Source: Chloroflexota bacterium (GTDB taxonomy: Bacteria; Chloroflexota; Anaerolineae; UBA1429). From it: DNA of 50,929 nucleotides. Within the stretch, counting starts at the first letter, position 1. Each line of letters begins with the position of its first letter. Below, piece after piece: positions 32,592 through 40,816 of the stretch. A model generated the notes under the pieces. The model was not told the origin of the DNA and made no database searches. It saw only the letters and a program-made list of their open reading frames with translations. Location of the stretch: contig JAJFUJ010000050.1 in NCBI GenBank assembly GCA_021372475.1, positions 1-50,929 of the forward strand, read 5' to 3'. Both the position numbers and the translations under genes were made by a program.

Positions 32592-33278
32592 ATGGGCCCA
32601 GACTCTGAATCAAAGGTATATAAACAAGCAGTGCCGTCAGATCAGGAAGTACAACCCATTCCAGAACCAGCTCCTGCGCCAGAACCGGATACTGAACCAG
32701 CTCAAACGATCGATGTTCCCGAGAACACCAAGCATCTCATCTCACTCGCATTCACAATTCTGGCAGTGTTACTATATGGGGCAATCCTCGGGGGCGCGGT
32801 TATCAAAAGCCTGATCGATAGTACGTCCGTATTTACCCCCGGTGCACTGCGCGCCACGCAGATACTCAGCGGATTGGTCGGTACGGTAGTTACCGCCGGG
32901 TTCGCACGTCCGAAGAGCTCAAACACAAGTGTAACGCCACAAGCCAAGGAATCCAAGCTGCTGCCCAAACGGTTCGTACAAAGTAAACTGCTTGGGCTGG
33001 CAGATACCTTAGGATTGAATCTGCGTGGGTTGACGGGCAGCAACGATATGACCCTTCTGGAAGATGAAACGGTGCGGGCTGCTAAAATAAACACCGCCAC
33101 GTGGGTGGCTATACTCTATTTTGTTATATATTTTCTGGTAGGCGCCGGGGCGTTTGTCATTACTGTGCTGCGCGCGCAAGTCCCAGAAATCATTTCCAGC
33201 AACGCCTGGGTATGGCTGGGCACCCTGATTTCGAGCAGCTATTCCTTTTTTTCTCTGGGCGAAGAGAGCAGTTCCTAG
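32592..33278 (+). CDS. Unknown membrane protein with proline/glutamate-rich N-terminus
   Basis: I do not recognise this 228-residue protein. Residues about 18-40 are a Pro/Glu repeat (PEPAPAPEPDTEP). Hydrophobic segments are near 50-75 (LISLAFTILAVLLYGAILGGAV), near 90-105, near 173-195 (WVAILYFVIYFLVGAGAFVITVL) and near 208-222. The middle (about 105-165) is soluble and basic, so this looks like a polytopic protein with an N-terminal cytoplasmic tail. GGAGG lies five bases before ATG 32592. It is convergent with the P-type ATPase gene six bases away. No function is assigned. Confidence 0.6.
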   Translation: MGPDSESKVYKQAVPSDQEVQPIPEPAPAPEPDTEPAQTIDVPENTKHLISLAFTILAVLLYGAILGGAVIKSLIDSTSVFTPGALRATQILSGLVGTVVTAGFARPKSSNTSVTPQAKESKLLPKRFVQSKLLGLADTLGLNLRGLTGSNDMTLLEDETVRAAKINTATWVAILYFVIYFLVGAGAFVITVLRAQVPEIISSNAWVWLGTLISSSYSFFSLGEESSS

Positions 33279-33284
33279 TGCTGG

Positions 33285-35432
33285 TTATAATTCGCGAAAC
33301 CTGAGCGCTCGTAAGCCGTTGGCTGTTACCAGGAGCGATGAGCCTGTGTCGGCCAATACTGCCATCCACAACGTTGTCAGGCCAAAAATCGCCAATACCA
33401 AAAACACAGCTTTAATTGCCAGTGCCAGGATGACATTCAGCTTGACTAGACGCATAGTGTGCTTCGCAAGGCTAATTGCCCAGGGCAGTCGGCGCAAATC
33501 ATCAGAGAGTAAAGAGACATCAGCAGTCTCGACAGCTACATCGGTGCCCGTCATGCCCATAGCCACACCGACATAGGACGCTGCCAGCGCCGGCGCATCG
33601 TTGATGCCATCCCCTATCATAGCCACTGCTTGATACTGCGCAACAAGCTTCTCAACAGCGCTCACTTTCTCCTCAGGCAGCAGCTCTGCGTGCACCTCGT
33701 CTATGCCTGCCTCCTGAGCAATGCGGTCAGATACCTTTTGGTTATCGCCTGTGAGCATAATCGTCCGCTCTATCCCAAGCTCCTCGAGAGCTTGGACTGT
33801 CTGCTGCGCTTCAGGGCGTAGTTCGTCGGCGACTGTCAGATAGCAGCTCTCGAAGCAGCACGCATCCTGGATCACTAGTACGGTATTGCCGGCTCCTTGC
33901 GCCTGCTGGGCTTTGGCCAGTATCGCACTGTCAGATGCAATTTGGACACTGCCCACCGCCACGCGATGGCCGTTAACTTGTCCCGTGATCCCCTTGCCCG
34001 GCAGCGCCTGCACAGCTTCCGCAGCCGGATAACGCTCAGCTACTCCGCGAGTGGAGGCTTCCGCTGTCACAGCCTTGCCCAATACATGTTCTGAGCGGTT
34101 TTCTACTGAGGCGGCCTTGGCAATCAGGTCAAGACAATGTTCACAATTCACCTCAACGTGGTCAGGCGAGCATTCACCGCCGATGACTTGCGGTTTGCCG
34201 ACGGTGAGTGTCCCTGTTTTATCAAAGGCGATAGCGCGCAATGTGGCCAGACGCTCCAGATACACACCACCCTTGATGATGACGCCGGACTTGGCCGCTC
34301 TGGCTAAACCGCTCACCATCGTAACCGGCGTTGAAAGCACCAGAGCGCATGGGCAGGCAACTACCAGGGGGACAAGCGCCCGGTAAAGCCAGATACGCCA
34401 GGAGCCATCCCCCAAGAGCGGCGGTACGACGGCGATTAAGACAGCTATTATAACGACAATCGGCGTATAAACAGCCGCGAAGCGGTCGATAAATCGCTCT
34501 GAAGCAGATTGCCTAGATTGTGCCTGTTCGACAAGCTTGATGATGCGGTTCAGGGTGCTGTCAGATGCCAGGCTGGTTACGCGCACGGTCAGTGCGCCCT
34601 GGCCGTTGATACTGCCGGCAAAGACATCCGCACCGACCGTCTTCTCTACCGGCAGCGATTCGCCAGTAATGGCCGCCTCTTCGATAAAAGACTGGCCCTC
34701 AACAATCGTACCATCCATCGGCAGCCGCTCTCCCGGACGGATGCTTATCAAGTCGCCTATCTTGAGCTGTGAGGTAGGCACCTCAAGCTGACCTTCTCCA
34801 CTCATCAGCAGCGCTTCAGAAGGGGCAATGGTCATGATTCCGCTGATAGCCTTGCGGGCGCGGTCTGCTGCCAGGTCTTCCAAAAGCTCGCCGATAGTCA
34901 GCAGCAGCAGCGTTGCTGCGCCTTCGGCATATTCGCCCAGCGCGGCTGCCCCGATGACCGCGATCATCATCAATACGTTCATATCGATTTTGCGCGCCTT
35001 GAAAAGCGATAGGTATGTCAAACGCAACAGCGGGATACCTCCCAGCAAGATGGCCGCCAGAAAGAGGATATTGGCCGCTTGCTCAGCCCGCAGCAGCCAC
35101 TGTGCCATAAAACCCGCCGCAATCAACACGGCCATAGCAGCAACCTTGATGGTCACAGAGCGGGCACGCAGCCAGTTCAGCGCCGACGTTTTTTCGCGGG
35201 CAGGTTGGCTGGACTGCAGCTCAAAGCCAAACTCGCGGGTCACTTCATGGATGCGTTTATCGAGCGCGTCCGTCATCTCCGCCTCAATGGTCAAGCGTGC
35301 GGCGGTGTAGATAATACGAGCCGCGTGAACCCCGGGCAAGCGCCTCAGCGCTTCCTCCAGCGTATGGGCACAATCGGGGCAATCCAGCCCCTTAACGGTA
35401 TATTCGGTATGTACTGTGACGATTTTGCTCAT
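33285..35432 (-). CDS. zntA: Zinc/cadmium/lead-translocating P1B-type ATPase
   Basis: The 715-residue pump has an N-terminal heavy-metal domain with C18-x2-C21 (GLDCPDC), the membrane motif C360-P-C362, the phosphorylation site D404 in DKTGT, and the hinge GDGINDAPAL. The last membrane pair carries IKAVFLVL and LADTGSS, the lysine and aspartate typical of the P1B-2 zinc, cadmium and lead group. It exports these ions from the cytoplasm. It follows the ArsR-type repressor gene by 17 bp and shares its operator-controlled promoter. Extra cysteines in DACCFESCY (P domain) and VNCEHCLDL are unusual. Confidence 0.93.
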   Translation of the reverse strand: MSKIVTVHTEYTVKGLDCPDCAHTLEEALRRLPGVHAARIIYTAARLTIEAEMTDALDKRIHEVTREFGFELQSSQPAREKTSALNWLRARSVTIKVAAMAVLIAAGFMAQWLLRAEQAANILFLAAILLGGIPLLRLTYLSLFKARKIDMNVLMMIAVIGAAALGEYAEGAATLLLLTIGELLEDLAADRARKAISGIMTIAPSEALLMSGEGQLEVPTSQLKIGDLISIRPGERLPMDGTIVEGQSFIEEAAITGESLPVEKTVGADVFAGSINGQGALTVRVTSLASDSTLNRIIKLVEQAQSRQSASERFIDRFAAVYTPIVVIIAVLIAVVPPLLGDGSWRIWLYRALVPLVVACPCALVLSTPVTMVSGLARAAKSGVIIKGGVYLERLATLRAIAFDKTGTLTVGKPQVIGGECSPDHVEVNCEHCLDLIAKAASVENRSEHVLGKAVTAEASTRGVAERYPAAEAVQALPGKGITGQVNGHRVAVGSVQIASDSAILAKAQQAQGAGNTVLVIQDACCFESCYLTVADELRPEAQQTVQALEELGIERTIMLTGDNQKVSDRIAQEAGIDEVHAELLPEEKVSAVEKLVAQYQAVAMIGDGINDAPALAASYVGVAMGMTGTDVAVETADVSLLSDDLRRLPWAISLAKHTMRLVKLNVILALAIKAVFLVLAIFGLTTLWMAVLADTGSSLLVTANGLRALRFREL

Positions 35433-35449
35433 GGTTACCTCAGGCCAGT

Positions 35450-35764
35450 TCAGGAATGTTTGATGTGGTCAACGCTCTGCCGGAACATCATCTCGACGTG
35501 TTCGTCATCCAGGCGGTAGAGCACCTGACGTCCCTCACGACGGCTGGCTACAACTCGGAGTAAACGCAGCAAGTTCAACTGATGCGAGATGGCTGAAACA
35601 CTCATGTCCAGCCGGGCAGCGATGTCGCTTACGGCAACCTCCGTGCCAACCAAAAGAGATATGATGCGCACGCGTGTCGGGTCGGCCAAAGCACGGAAAA
35701 GCTCCGCCAGGTTATCGGCCGTCGCCATATCCAGAGGAGCTCGTACAGCTTGTATCACTTCCAT
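35450..35764 (-). CDS. ArsR/SmtB family zinc-type repressor
   Basis: The 104-residue protein is a winged-helix ArsR/SmtB regulator: FRALADPTRVRIISLL, then the recognition helix SVSAISHQLNLLRLLRVV and the wing SRREGRQVLYRL. The C-terminal helix has D87-x-H89-x10-H100-x2-H103, the exact alpha-5 zinc/cobalt-sensing pattern of CzrA/SmtB, and the alpha-3 cysteine motif of cadmium/lead sensors is absent. It should release DNA when zinc binds and so derepress the exporter. The start at 35764 has AAGGAT about seven bases upstream; the longer ORF start at 35899 would run through the promoter. Confidence 0.9.
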   Translation of the reverse strand: MEVIQAVRAPLDMATADNLAELFRALADPTRVRIISLLVGTEVAVSDIAARLDMSVSAISHQLNLLRLLRVVASRREGRQVLYRLDDEHVEMMFRQSVDHIKHS

Positions 35765-35783
35765 CTCTATATCCTTAAAACAG

Positions 35784-35826
35784 TTGAACACTTGCTCAAT
35801 TATACAATATTTGTAATCGTTGTCAA
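35784..35826 (-). promoter_or_regulatory. Promoter and putative zinc-repressor operators of arsR-zntA
   Basis: Minus strand: TTGACA (35826-35821), 16-bp spacer, TATAAT (35804-35799). Just downstream, and overlapping the -10 by one base, is the imperfect dyad TTGAGCAAGTGTTCAA (35799-35784), a likely ArsR-type operator at the transcription start. A second dyad with arms TACAA and TTGTA (35803-35815) lies in the promoter spacer. Confidence 0.65.
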
Positions 35827-36159
35827 GATCACAGACTGGATTCTGTGTGTTAGCGACACAAATAAACTGAGGCACCTTTGAATAAATGCTCCAAAGCACA
35901 ATACAGCTCCTCGGCAGTAGATAGGGCTTGGTTAGCGCGCAGTTCGCGATGTCACCGAATCAGGTTTGCATAACAGTTTTCTCTATATTGGTTGAAACGG
36001 GATACATGAGGCCGCCAATCTGCAGTCCTTTCCTGTACACGCGGTGCATATTCCCACCTCCGGAACACCTAGAACACTGTTTTTGTCCATCTATACTATA
36101 ATGGTTTGATTTAGGGCAATCTGCGGATAGCAATACCAGACACTCTGAATTGTAGGTAT
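35827..36159. other. Intergenic region between arsR promoter and dus gene
   Basis: I see no convincing gene in these 333 bp. A TATACTATAAT stretch near 36094-36104 could be a -10 region for the dus gene, but no matching -35 is clear. Confidence 0.4.
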
Positions 36160-37140
36160 ATGATAGGCACGTACATGAACTCAAATAAAGGCAGTGAGAC
36201 CACTGCGTGGATCGGCCGGGTTCCATTGCACGGCGATTTAATTCTGGCGCCGATGGCCGGCTACTCAGACTTGCCTTTTCGCGTCATCTGCCGCGAACTT
36301 GGCTCCGCGGCCAGCATCATTCCCTGCATCCTGGACGATGGCTTGCTTTACGATTCGAAACGAACGGATGAGCTGCTGCGCGCAGCGCCTGAAGAACGCC
36401 CTCTTGCTATCCAGGTCCTGAGCAAAGATGAAGGCAGGCTGAGACGGGCTGCGCAGAAGCTCATCGCTTTGCAGCCCGATTGGGTGGATTTTAACCTGGG
36501 CTGCCCGGCCAAACACATCGCCGGGCGCGGACGCGGCGCTGCCTTATTGTGCCAGCCTCCGTTACTGGAAGCCCTTGCCCGCTGCCTAGTCAGCGAATTG
36601 CCTTGCCCGGTAACGGCCAAGATACGCCTGGGCTGGGATGAGAGCAACCGCAACTATCGTGAGGTTGCACTACGCCTACAAGATGCCGGCGTATCCGCCC
36701 TGGCCGTGCACGGGCGCACCGCCAAACAGGGGTATAGCGGTGCGGCGGATTGGAATGCTATCGCCGAGATTCGGGAGATGCTCTCTATCCCCGTGCTGGC
36801 AAACGGCGATGTGCGTGAACCTGCGGATATCGAGGCGATCAAAAAGGTTACCGGCTGTGATATCGTGCTAATCGGTCGGGGAGCTATCGGCAATCCCTGG
36901 CTGTTCAGCCGGCTGGAGTCGGGCACTATCCCCTGGCAAACGCGCATCGCGATGATTCAGCGTCATCTGCTGCTGATGACCGAACACTATGGAGTGAAGA
37001 ACGGCGTGCGCCTCTTTCGCAAGCATCTGATACATTATGTTCAAGGGTTTCACGGCGCAGGGGCGTTGCGGCCGCAACTGGTGGCCGCAGAAACGCCTGA
37101 TCAGGTGATGGACGTGTTATATGCATGGCAGATGCGTTAA
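36160..37140 (+). CDS. dus: tRNA-dihydrouridine synthase (DusB-like)
   Basis: The 326-residue flavoenzyme begins its barrel with LILAPMAGYSDLPFR and has the catalytic cysteine in NLGCPAKHIAGRGRGAALL, then AVHGRTAKQGYSG and NGDVREPADIEA, with GRGAIGNPWLF as the FMN phosphate site. It reduces uridines in the tRNA D-loop. The C-terminal helical domain binds tRNA. The start is either ATG 36160 or ATG 36175; AGG lies close upstream of the first. It converges with the mannose-6-phosphate isomerase gene 9 bp away. Confidence 0.92.
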   Translation: MIGTYMNSNKGSETTAWIGRVPLHGDLILAPMAGYSDLPFRVICRELGSAASIIPCILDDGLLYDSKRTDELLRAAPEERPLAIQVLSKDEGRLRRAAQKLIALQPDWVDFNLGCPAKHIAGRGRGAALLCQPPLLEALARCLVSELPCPVTAKIRLGWDESNRNYREVALRLQDAGVSALAVHGRTAKQGYSGAADWNAIAEIREMLSIPVLANGDVREPADIEAIKKVTGCDIVLIGRGAIGNPWLFSRLESGTIPWQTRIAMIQRHLLLMTEHYGVKNGVRLFRKHLIHYVQGFHGAGALRPQLVAAETPDQVMDVLYAWQMR

Positions 37141-37149
37141 ACCGTTTGC

Positions 37150-38151
37150 CTAATGAATATAGGCGCGCAGCCACACACTCTCGGTAGTTGATTGGATGCG
37201 GTAATCCCCCATGATGGCGGGCAACAGCGCAAAGCGCACCGCTTGGAGCGCCAGAGGCGCCCCCGACCATGCTAGCTTGCCCGCCCCAACAATGCAGCCG
37301 ATTATCTGGAAGGTAGTGCCATCGCATTTATTCTGGTAAGCAGCATCAGGAGCCAGCGAGATGCGTTCAACCGTAAACAAGGGCGAATCGACCAGAAGCT
37401 CTTGTGTACACCCCTGCGCTTCAGCGACAAGCTGAGGCGATACCGGGCGCGCCTGCGGGGCGTCCCAAGCGATGACGTCCAGCGCCTTGGCGATGTGCAG
37501 CGGCCGCGGCTGACCGTCGGCGCCCAGGCGGCCCCAGTCGTAAACGCGGTAAGTAGTATCTGAATTCTGTTGAATCTCGGCGACCACCACACCGGCCAGC
37601 AGCGCATGAATGGTGCCGGCCGGAATATTGAGCACATCGCCGGCGTGCACAGGAATACGCTGCAACTGCTCCGCCAGTCCTCCGTTTTTGAGTGCTGCTT
37701 CAAAGCCGGCACGGGTTACGCCAGGTGCGAGGCCGAGGATTAGTTCGGCGCCTGGTTGGGCGTGCAGCACATACCACATCTCTGACTTGCCCAGGGCGCC
37801 GTCCTCATGCTTTGCAGCATAAGCGTCATCAGGATGCACCTGCACGGAGAGGTCGCGTTGCGCGTCCAGCAGCTTGACCAGCAGCGGGAAGCGAATCCCC
37901 GAGCGCTCCCGCACAGCCGTGCCCAGCAAGTGTCCGCCCAAATCACCAGCGACGTCCTCCAAGGTACGCCACTTCCAATAGCCCATATCTACACGAGTCG
38001 TTGCACCTGGAAAGGCGGAGATATCCCAGCTTTCAGCCACGATACCTTCCGGCAGTTTACGCCCATAGAGTGTTTCGAGGTTTCGCCCACCCCAAATATA
38101 TCCTTTGAAGACGGGTTCAAAGGTCATCGGGTAGATCTCTATCATCGGCAT
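37150..38151 (-). CDS. manA: Mannose-6-phosphate isomerase, type I
   Basis: The 333-residue cupin enzyme has the N-terminal FKGYIWGGRNLE and YGRKLPEG blocks, zinc-site residues in LSVQVHPDDAYA, then KSEMWYVL and NIPAGTIHALLAG and EIQQNSDTTYRVYDWGR. It interconverts mannose-6-phosphate and fructose-6-phosphate with zinc. The length is between short bacterial (about 315) and longer forms. AAGGAG six bases before ATG 38151 fixes the start rather than the longer ORF start at 38172. It is 24 bp behind a large GT-C-like membrane protein gene, suggesting that mannose is made for polymer or lipid-linked sugar synthesis, or that mannose from beta-mannoside cleavage is used. Confidence 0.9.
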   Translation of the reverse strand: MPMIEIYPMTFEPVFKGYIWGGRNLETLYGRKLPEGIVAESWDISAFPGATTRVDMGYWKWRTLEDVAGDLGGHLLGTAVRERSGIRFPLLVKLLDAQRDLSVQVHPDDAYAAKHEDGALGKSEMWYVLHAQPGAELILGLAPGVTRAGFEAALKNGGLAEQLQRIPVHAGDVLNIPAGTIHALLAGVVVAEIQQNSDTTYRVYDWGRLGADGQPRPLHIAKALDVIAWDAPQARPVSPQLVAEAQGCTQELLVDSPLFTVERISLAPDAAYQNKCDGTTFQIIGCIVGAGKLAWSGAPLALQAVRFALLPAIMGDYRIQSTTESVWLRAYIH

Positions 38152-38175
38152 AGGAATCTCCTTAACGCGCACATT

Positions 38176-40689
38176 TTACGGTCCCACCGTTAGCGCCTGT
38201 TCCAGGCGTATGACATCGCCGGTTGGCTGCCCATCGACTTGCGCTGACAGCCGTTCCAGCGACGGCCAACTGTACATGCCAATCACGAGTCGGTATGTGC
38301 CCTTCGGCAGGTCAGCGGGAAGCTGCAGGACGTGTTCATCACGGATAACTTGTCCCGCTAACCAACTGGATGTTGGATACTGGCCGTTATTCGGTTCGCT
38401 GTCGTGCTGGGCTAACGGTGTGCCGTCGGCCCCTACAAGATGCACAAACACTGTATAATTGTCAGCTAACGCCTGTTCCGGCTGCCAGTAGAGCGTAACA
38501 GTTATGCTCGTGCCGGGGTTCAGCAGTTTCGCGGGTAAATCATAGCCGAGTAACTGCACCTGGCCGCCCAAAATAGCGTCAGTTGGATACGACGGAGCCA
38601 GGATTGTTGGGTCAATAGCACTTACGCGGCCTACCAGGAAATCGGTCACTACAGGCTCATTTACCAGTGTATGCCCCTGAGAATCTTGGATCGTATACAA
38701 ACCTAAATTATCCTGTCTGAACGATATGCGCAAGCTGCCAAGGCCCAGGCTGGCGTTTTCCGGCAGTGCGAATGTTATCCGCGATGCATAGACTTGTTGG
38801 CTTGCCCAATCCCCAGGAGCCATCCCGCTGACTGGGTGAAAACTACGCTCCACCAGTACACCGCCGAAACGGTCCTGCAGGCGCAAGGTCACGCTGGGAT
38901 TGCTGGCTGGGTTCGCACCCTGCCGCCAGTACAACGTCACGTCCACTATCTCACCGGGTAAGGCCGCAGCCGGCTCACAGCGGTATCCCACCAATTCGAT
39001 ATCCTCCCCGATGCGCCAACCGATTGGGCTGCTGTACGCCAGTTCGTCCTCAGAAGCAAATTCCGGCGGATTGAGCAACGGGCTGGCAAATCGAGAATCC
39101 GTTTCCTCACCTTCCTGTGCCTGCACTGCTTGATTTAAGGAGACAAACTCCCCGCGTGGCAAATCGAGCACATACACCTGGGCAGTTTCGAGGAGTTTAC
39201 GCAAGCCACTAGCGGAGATGTCGGCGCCTGTCGTCGCCCAGCCTGGCTCATACCCGGCATACTGGTATTCATCGACAGCGCGCTCGGGCCCATCATTTGC
39301 CCAGACGATGCTGCCGGCGCTGCTGTATGCCGGGATGACGATATTGGCCAGGCGGAACCATGGGTATGGATTGGCGTTCGGTTCCTCGGTAATAGATTCA
39401 TCCACCCAATAATACGGCAGATTGACAAAAGCAAGGCGCTGCTCGGAAGGCGTCTGGCGAGCGATTGCCGACATCGCCTGAACAATGCGAGTGGTTAAGG
39501 CGTAATCATGCATAGTGCGTGAGATAAACGGTAGCGCGGTGAACAAGATCAAGGCACAAACGGATGCTGCGCCCGCCCGAGCAAGCCACTTACGCCATCC
39601 GTGTTCGGCTAACTGCCATATTGCGCAGATAGTGGCTGCCCAGAAAAACGATATACCTAAGGAAGCGCAATAGCCCAAATACAGTGAGTGCTGAATATAT
39701 GCGGAGGGCAACATTACGACGCTGGGAGCTAGAGAAACCAGGAACCAGCCTAATCCCCACAGCCATCCTCTTTGCCATGGTGTGCGTCTCACAAGATAGA
39801 AAGATAAGCTCAACACAGTGCCAGTTAAGGTGATGAGCATCCAAGTTTGGGGGTTGGCTGGTGCAATGAGTGGCACGAAAGGATATACCAAATACTGTAA
39901 AACGGCCAATAAATTGTCAAATAGCGTGTTCGGAGCGTTACCCCCGAGCGTCTTTGGGACCAGAAACCACCAAACCAACATATATATGGCAGGCATAACC
40001 CAAAATTGCAGCACGCGGAGCCAATCACGCTTACGCCATTGGCGTAGGGGATGACCCAGTATCTCGAGCGCAAGCACCATGAAGGGAAGGACGATCCCGC
40101 TCTCATGAGACAATATCGCTAGTAGCAGCATCAGATGGGCAAGTGCCCAGTATATCCATCCCGAGCTGCGCTTTGCTTTAAGGTACGTCAATAAAAACAA
40201 TAGTGAAAAAAACAGCAACAAAGCATGAAATACAGAGGCAAAATAAGCCGCCACTTCTACGCTAAAGGGGAAGAAAATAAAGATGCCCGCAGCCGCGCCG
40301 GCAAAAAAGCGTGAGTCTGTCATGCGATAAGCTATGAGAAATAACAAACCTGCATTGGCAGCATTGAGAATGATAGACACTGCGTGAAAGACCGGCCCTT
40401 TGAAGCCGCCTGCCAATGTATAGAGCAACTTCATGAGCAAAAGGCCAATAGGGCGGTAATGATCCCAGTTTGCCAAGGGAAGTGTTAGCTGCGTAAAGCT
40501 ATTGTAGGTTGCAGATTGAAAGTTAAGCCCGGCGTCATCGTACCAAAAACCAAAGCCAAATGCCTGCCGGTAGAGCACCAGTCCTGCCAAGATGCAGATA
40601 AGTGCTCCCAACCAGATGGGCAAAATGAATCGCTGCTGCCTTTGAACGCCGGATGGGTGATCAACTTGGGTCATTGTGCAATCAGTCAC
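38176..40689 (-). CDS. GT-C-like membrane protein with extracytoplasmic C-terminal domains
   Basis: The 837-residue protein has an N-terminal half (about 20-405) of 10-12 hydrophobic segments with an acidic pair in the first outer loop, FWYDDAGLNF, and HYRPIG further on; this is the GT-C glycosyltransferase pattern (lipid-linked sugar donor). The C-terminal half (about 410-837) has no membrane segments and contains two beta-rich repeats with similar phrases: VDVTLYWRQGA and ITVTLYWQPEQAL, RLQDRFGGVL and VHLVGADGTPL. These resemble sandwich domains seen in Chloroflexota membrane glycosyltransferases. The start could be 40689 or 40674. It precedes manA on the same strand. Acceptor and donor are unknown. 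Confidence 0.6.
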   Translation of the reverse strand: MTDCTMTQVDHPSGVQRQQRFILPIWLGALICILAGLVLYRQAFGFGFWYDDAGLNFQSATYNSFTQLTLPLANWDHYRPIGLLLMKLLYTLAGGFKGPVFHAVSIILNAANAGLLFLIAYRMTDSRFFAGAAAGIFIFFPFSVEVAAYFASVFHALLLFFSLLFLLTYLKAKRSSGWIYWALAHLMLLLAILSHESGIVLPFMVLALEILGHPLRQWRKRDWLRVLQFWVMPAIYMLVWWFLVPKTLGGNAPNTLFDNLLAVLQYLVYPFVPLIAPANPQTWMLITLTGTVLSLSFYLVRRTPWQRGWLWGLGWFLVSLAPSVVMLPSAYIQHSLYLGYCASLGISFFWAATICAIWQLAEHGWRKWLARAGAASVCALILFTALPFISRTMHDYALTTRIVQAMSAIARQTPSEQRLAFVNLPYYWVDESITEEPNANPYPWFRLANIVIPAYSSAGSIVWANDGPERAVDEYQYAGYEPGWATTGADISASGLRKLLETAQVYVLDLPRGEFVSLNQAVQAQEGEETDSRFASPLLNPPEFASEDELAYSSPIGWRIGEDIELVGYRCEPAAALPGEIVDVTLYWRQGANPASNPSVTLRLQDRFGGVLVERSFHPVSGMAPGDWASQQVYASRITFALPENASLGLGSLRISFRQDNLGLYTIQDSQGHTLVNEPVVTDFLVGRVSAIDPTILAPSYPTDAILGGQVQLLGYDLPAKLLNPGTSITVTLYWQPEQALADNYTVFVHLVGADGTPLAQHDSEPNNGQYPTSSWLAGQVIRDEHVLQLPADLPKGTYRLVIGMYSWPSLERLSAQVDGQPTGDVIRLEQALTVGP

Positions 40690-40816
40690 TTCATTTCGTC
40701 GAGATGCGCTAGTGCCGACATTCTAACCAAGAATGTACTATCTGCCAATGCGCTTTGTCTTGCTTGCGAATCCAGTAACTTGCATAATGGCTGCATACTT
40801 GCTACAGGGGTACAGC

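Noticed and set aside
31551-33278. A Cas4-type adaptation or defence island
   Set aside because: Only one nuclease gene is present; the neighbours are tyrS and an unknown membrane protein, with no cas, restriction or toxin genes.
35765-35899. N-terminal extension of the ArsR protein
   Set aside because: The extra 45 codons cover the promoter and operator and do not look like protein of the family.
35960-36226. Minus-strand frame of 88 residues
   Set aside because: Low-complexity, no ribosome site, and it overlaps the start of the dus gene.
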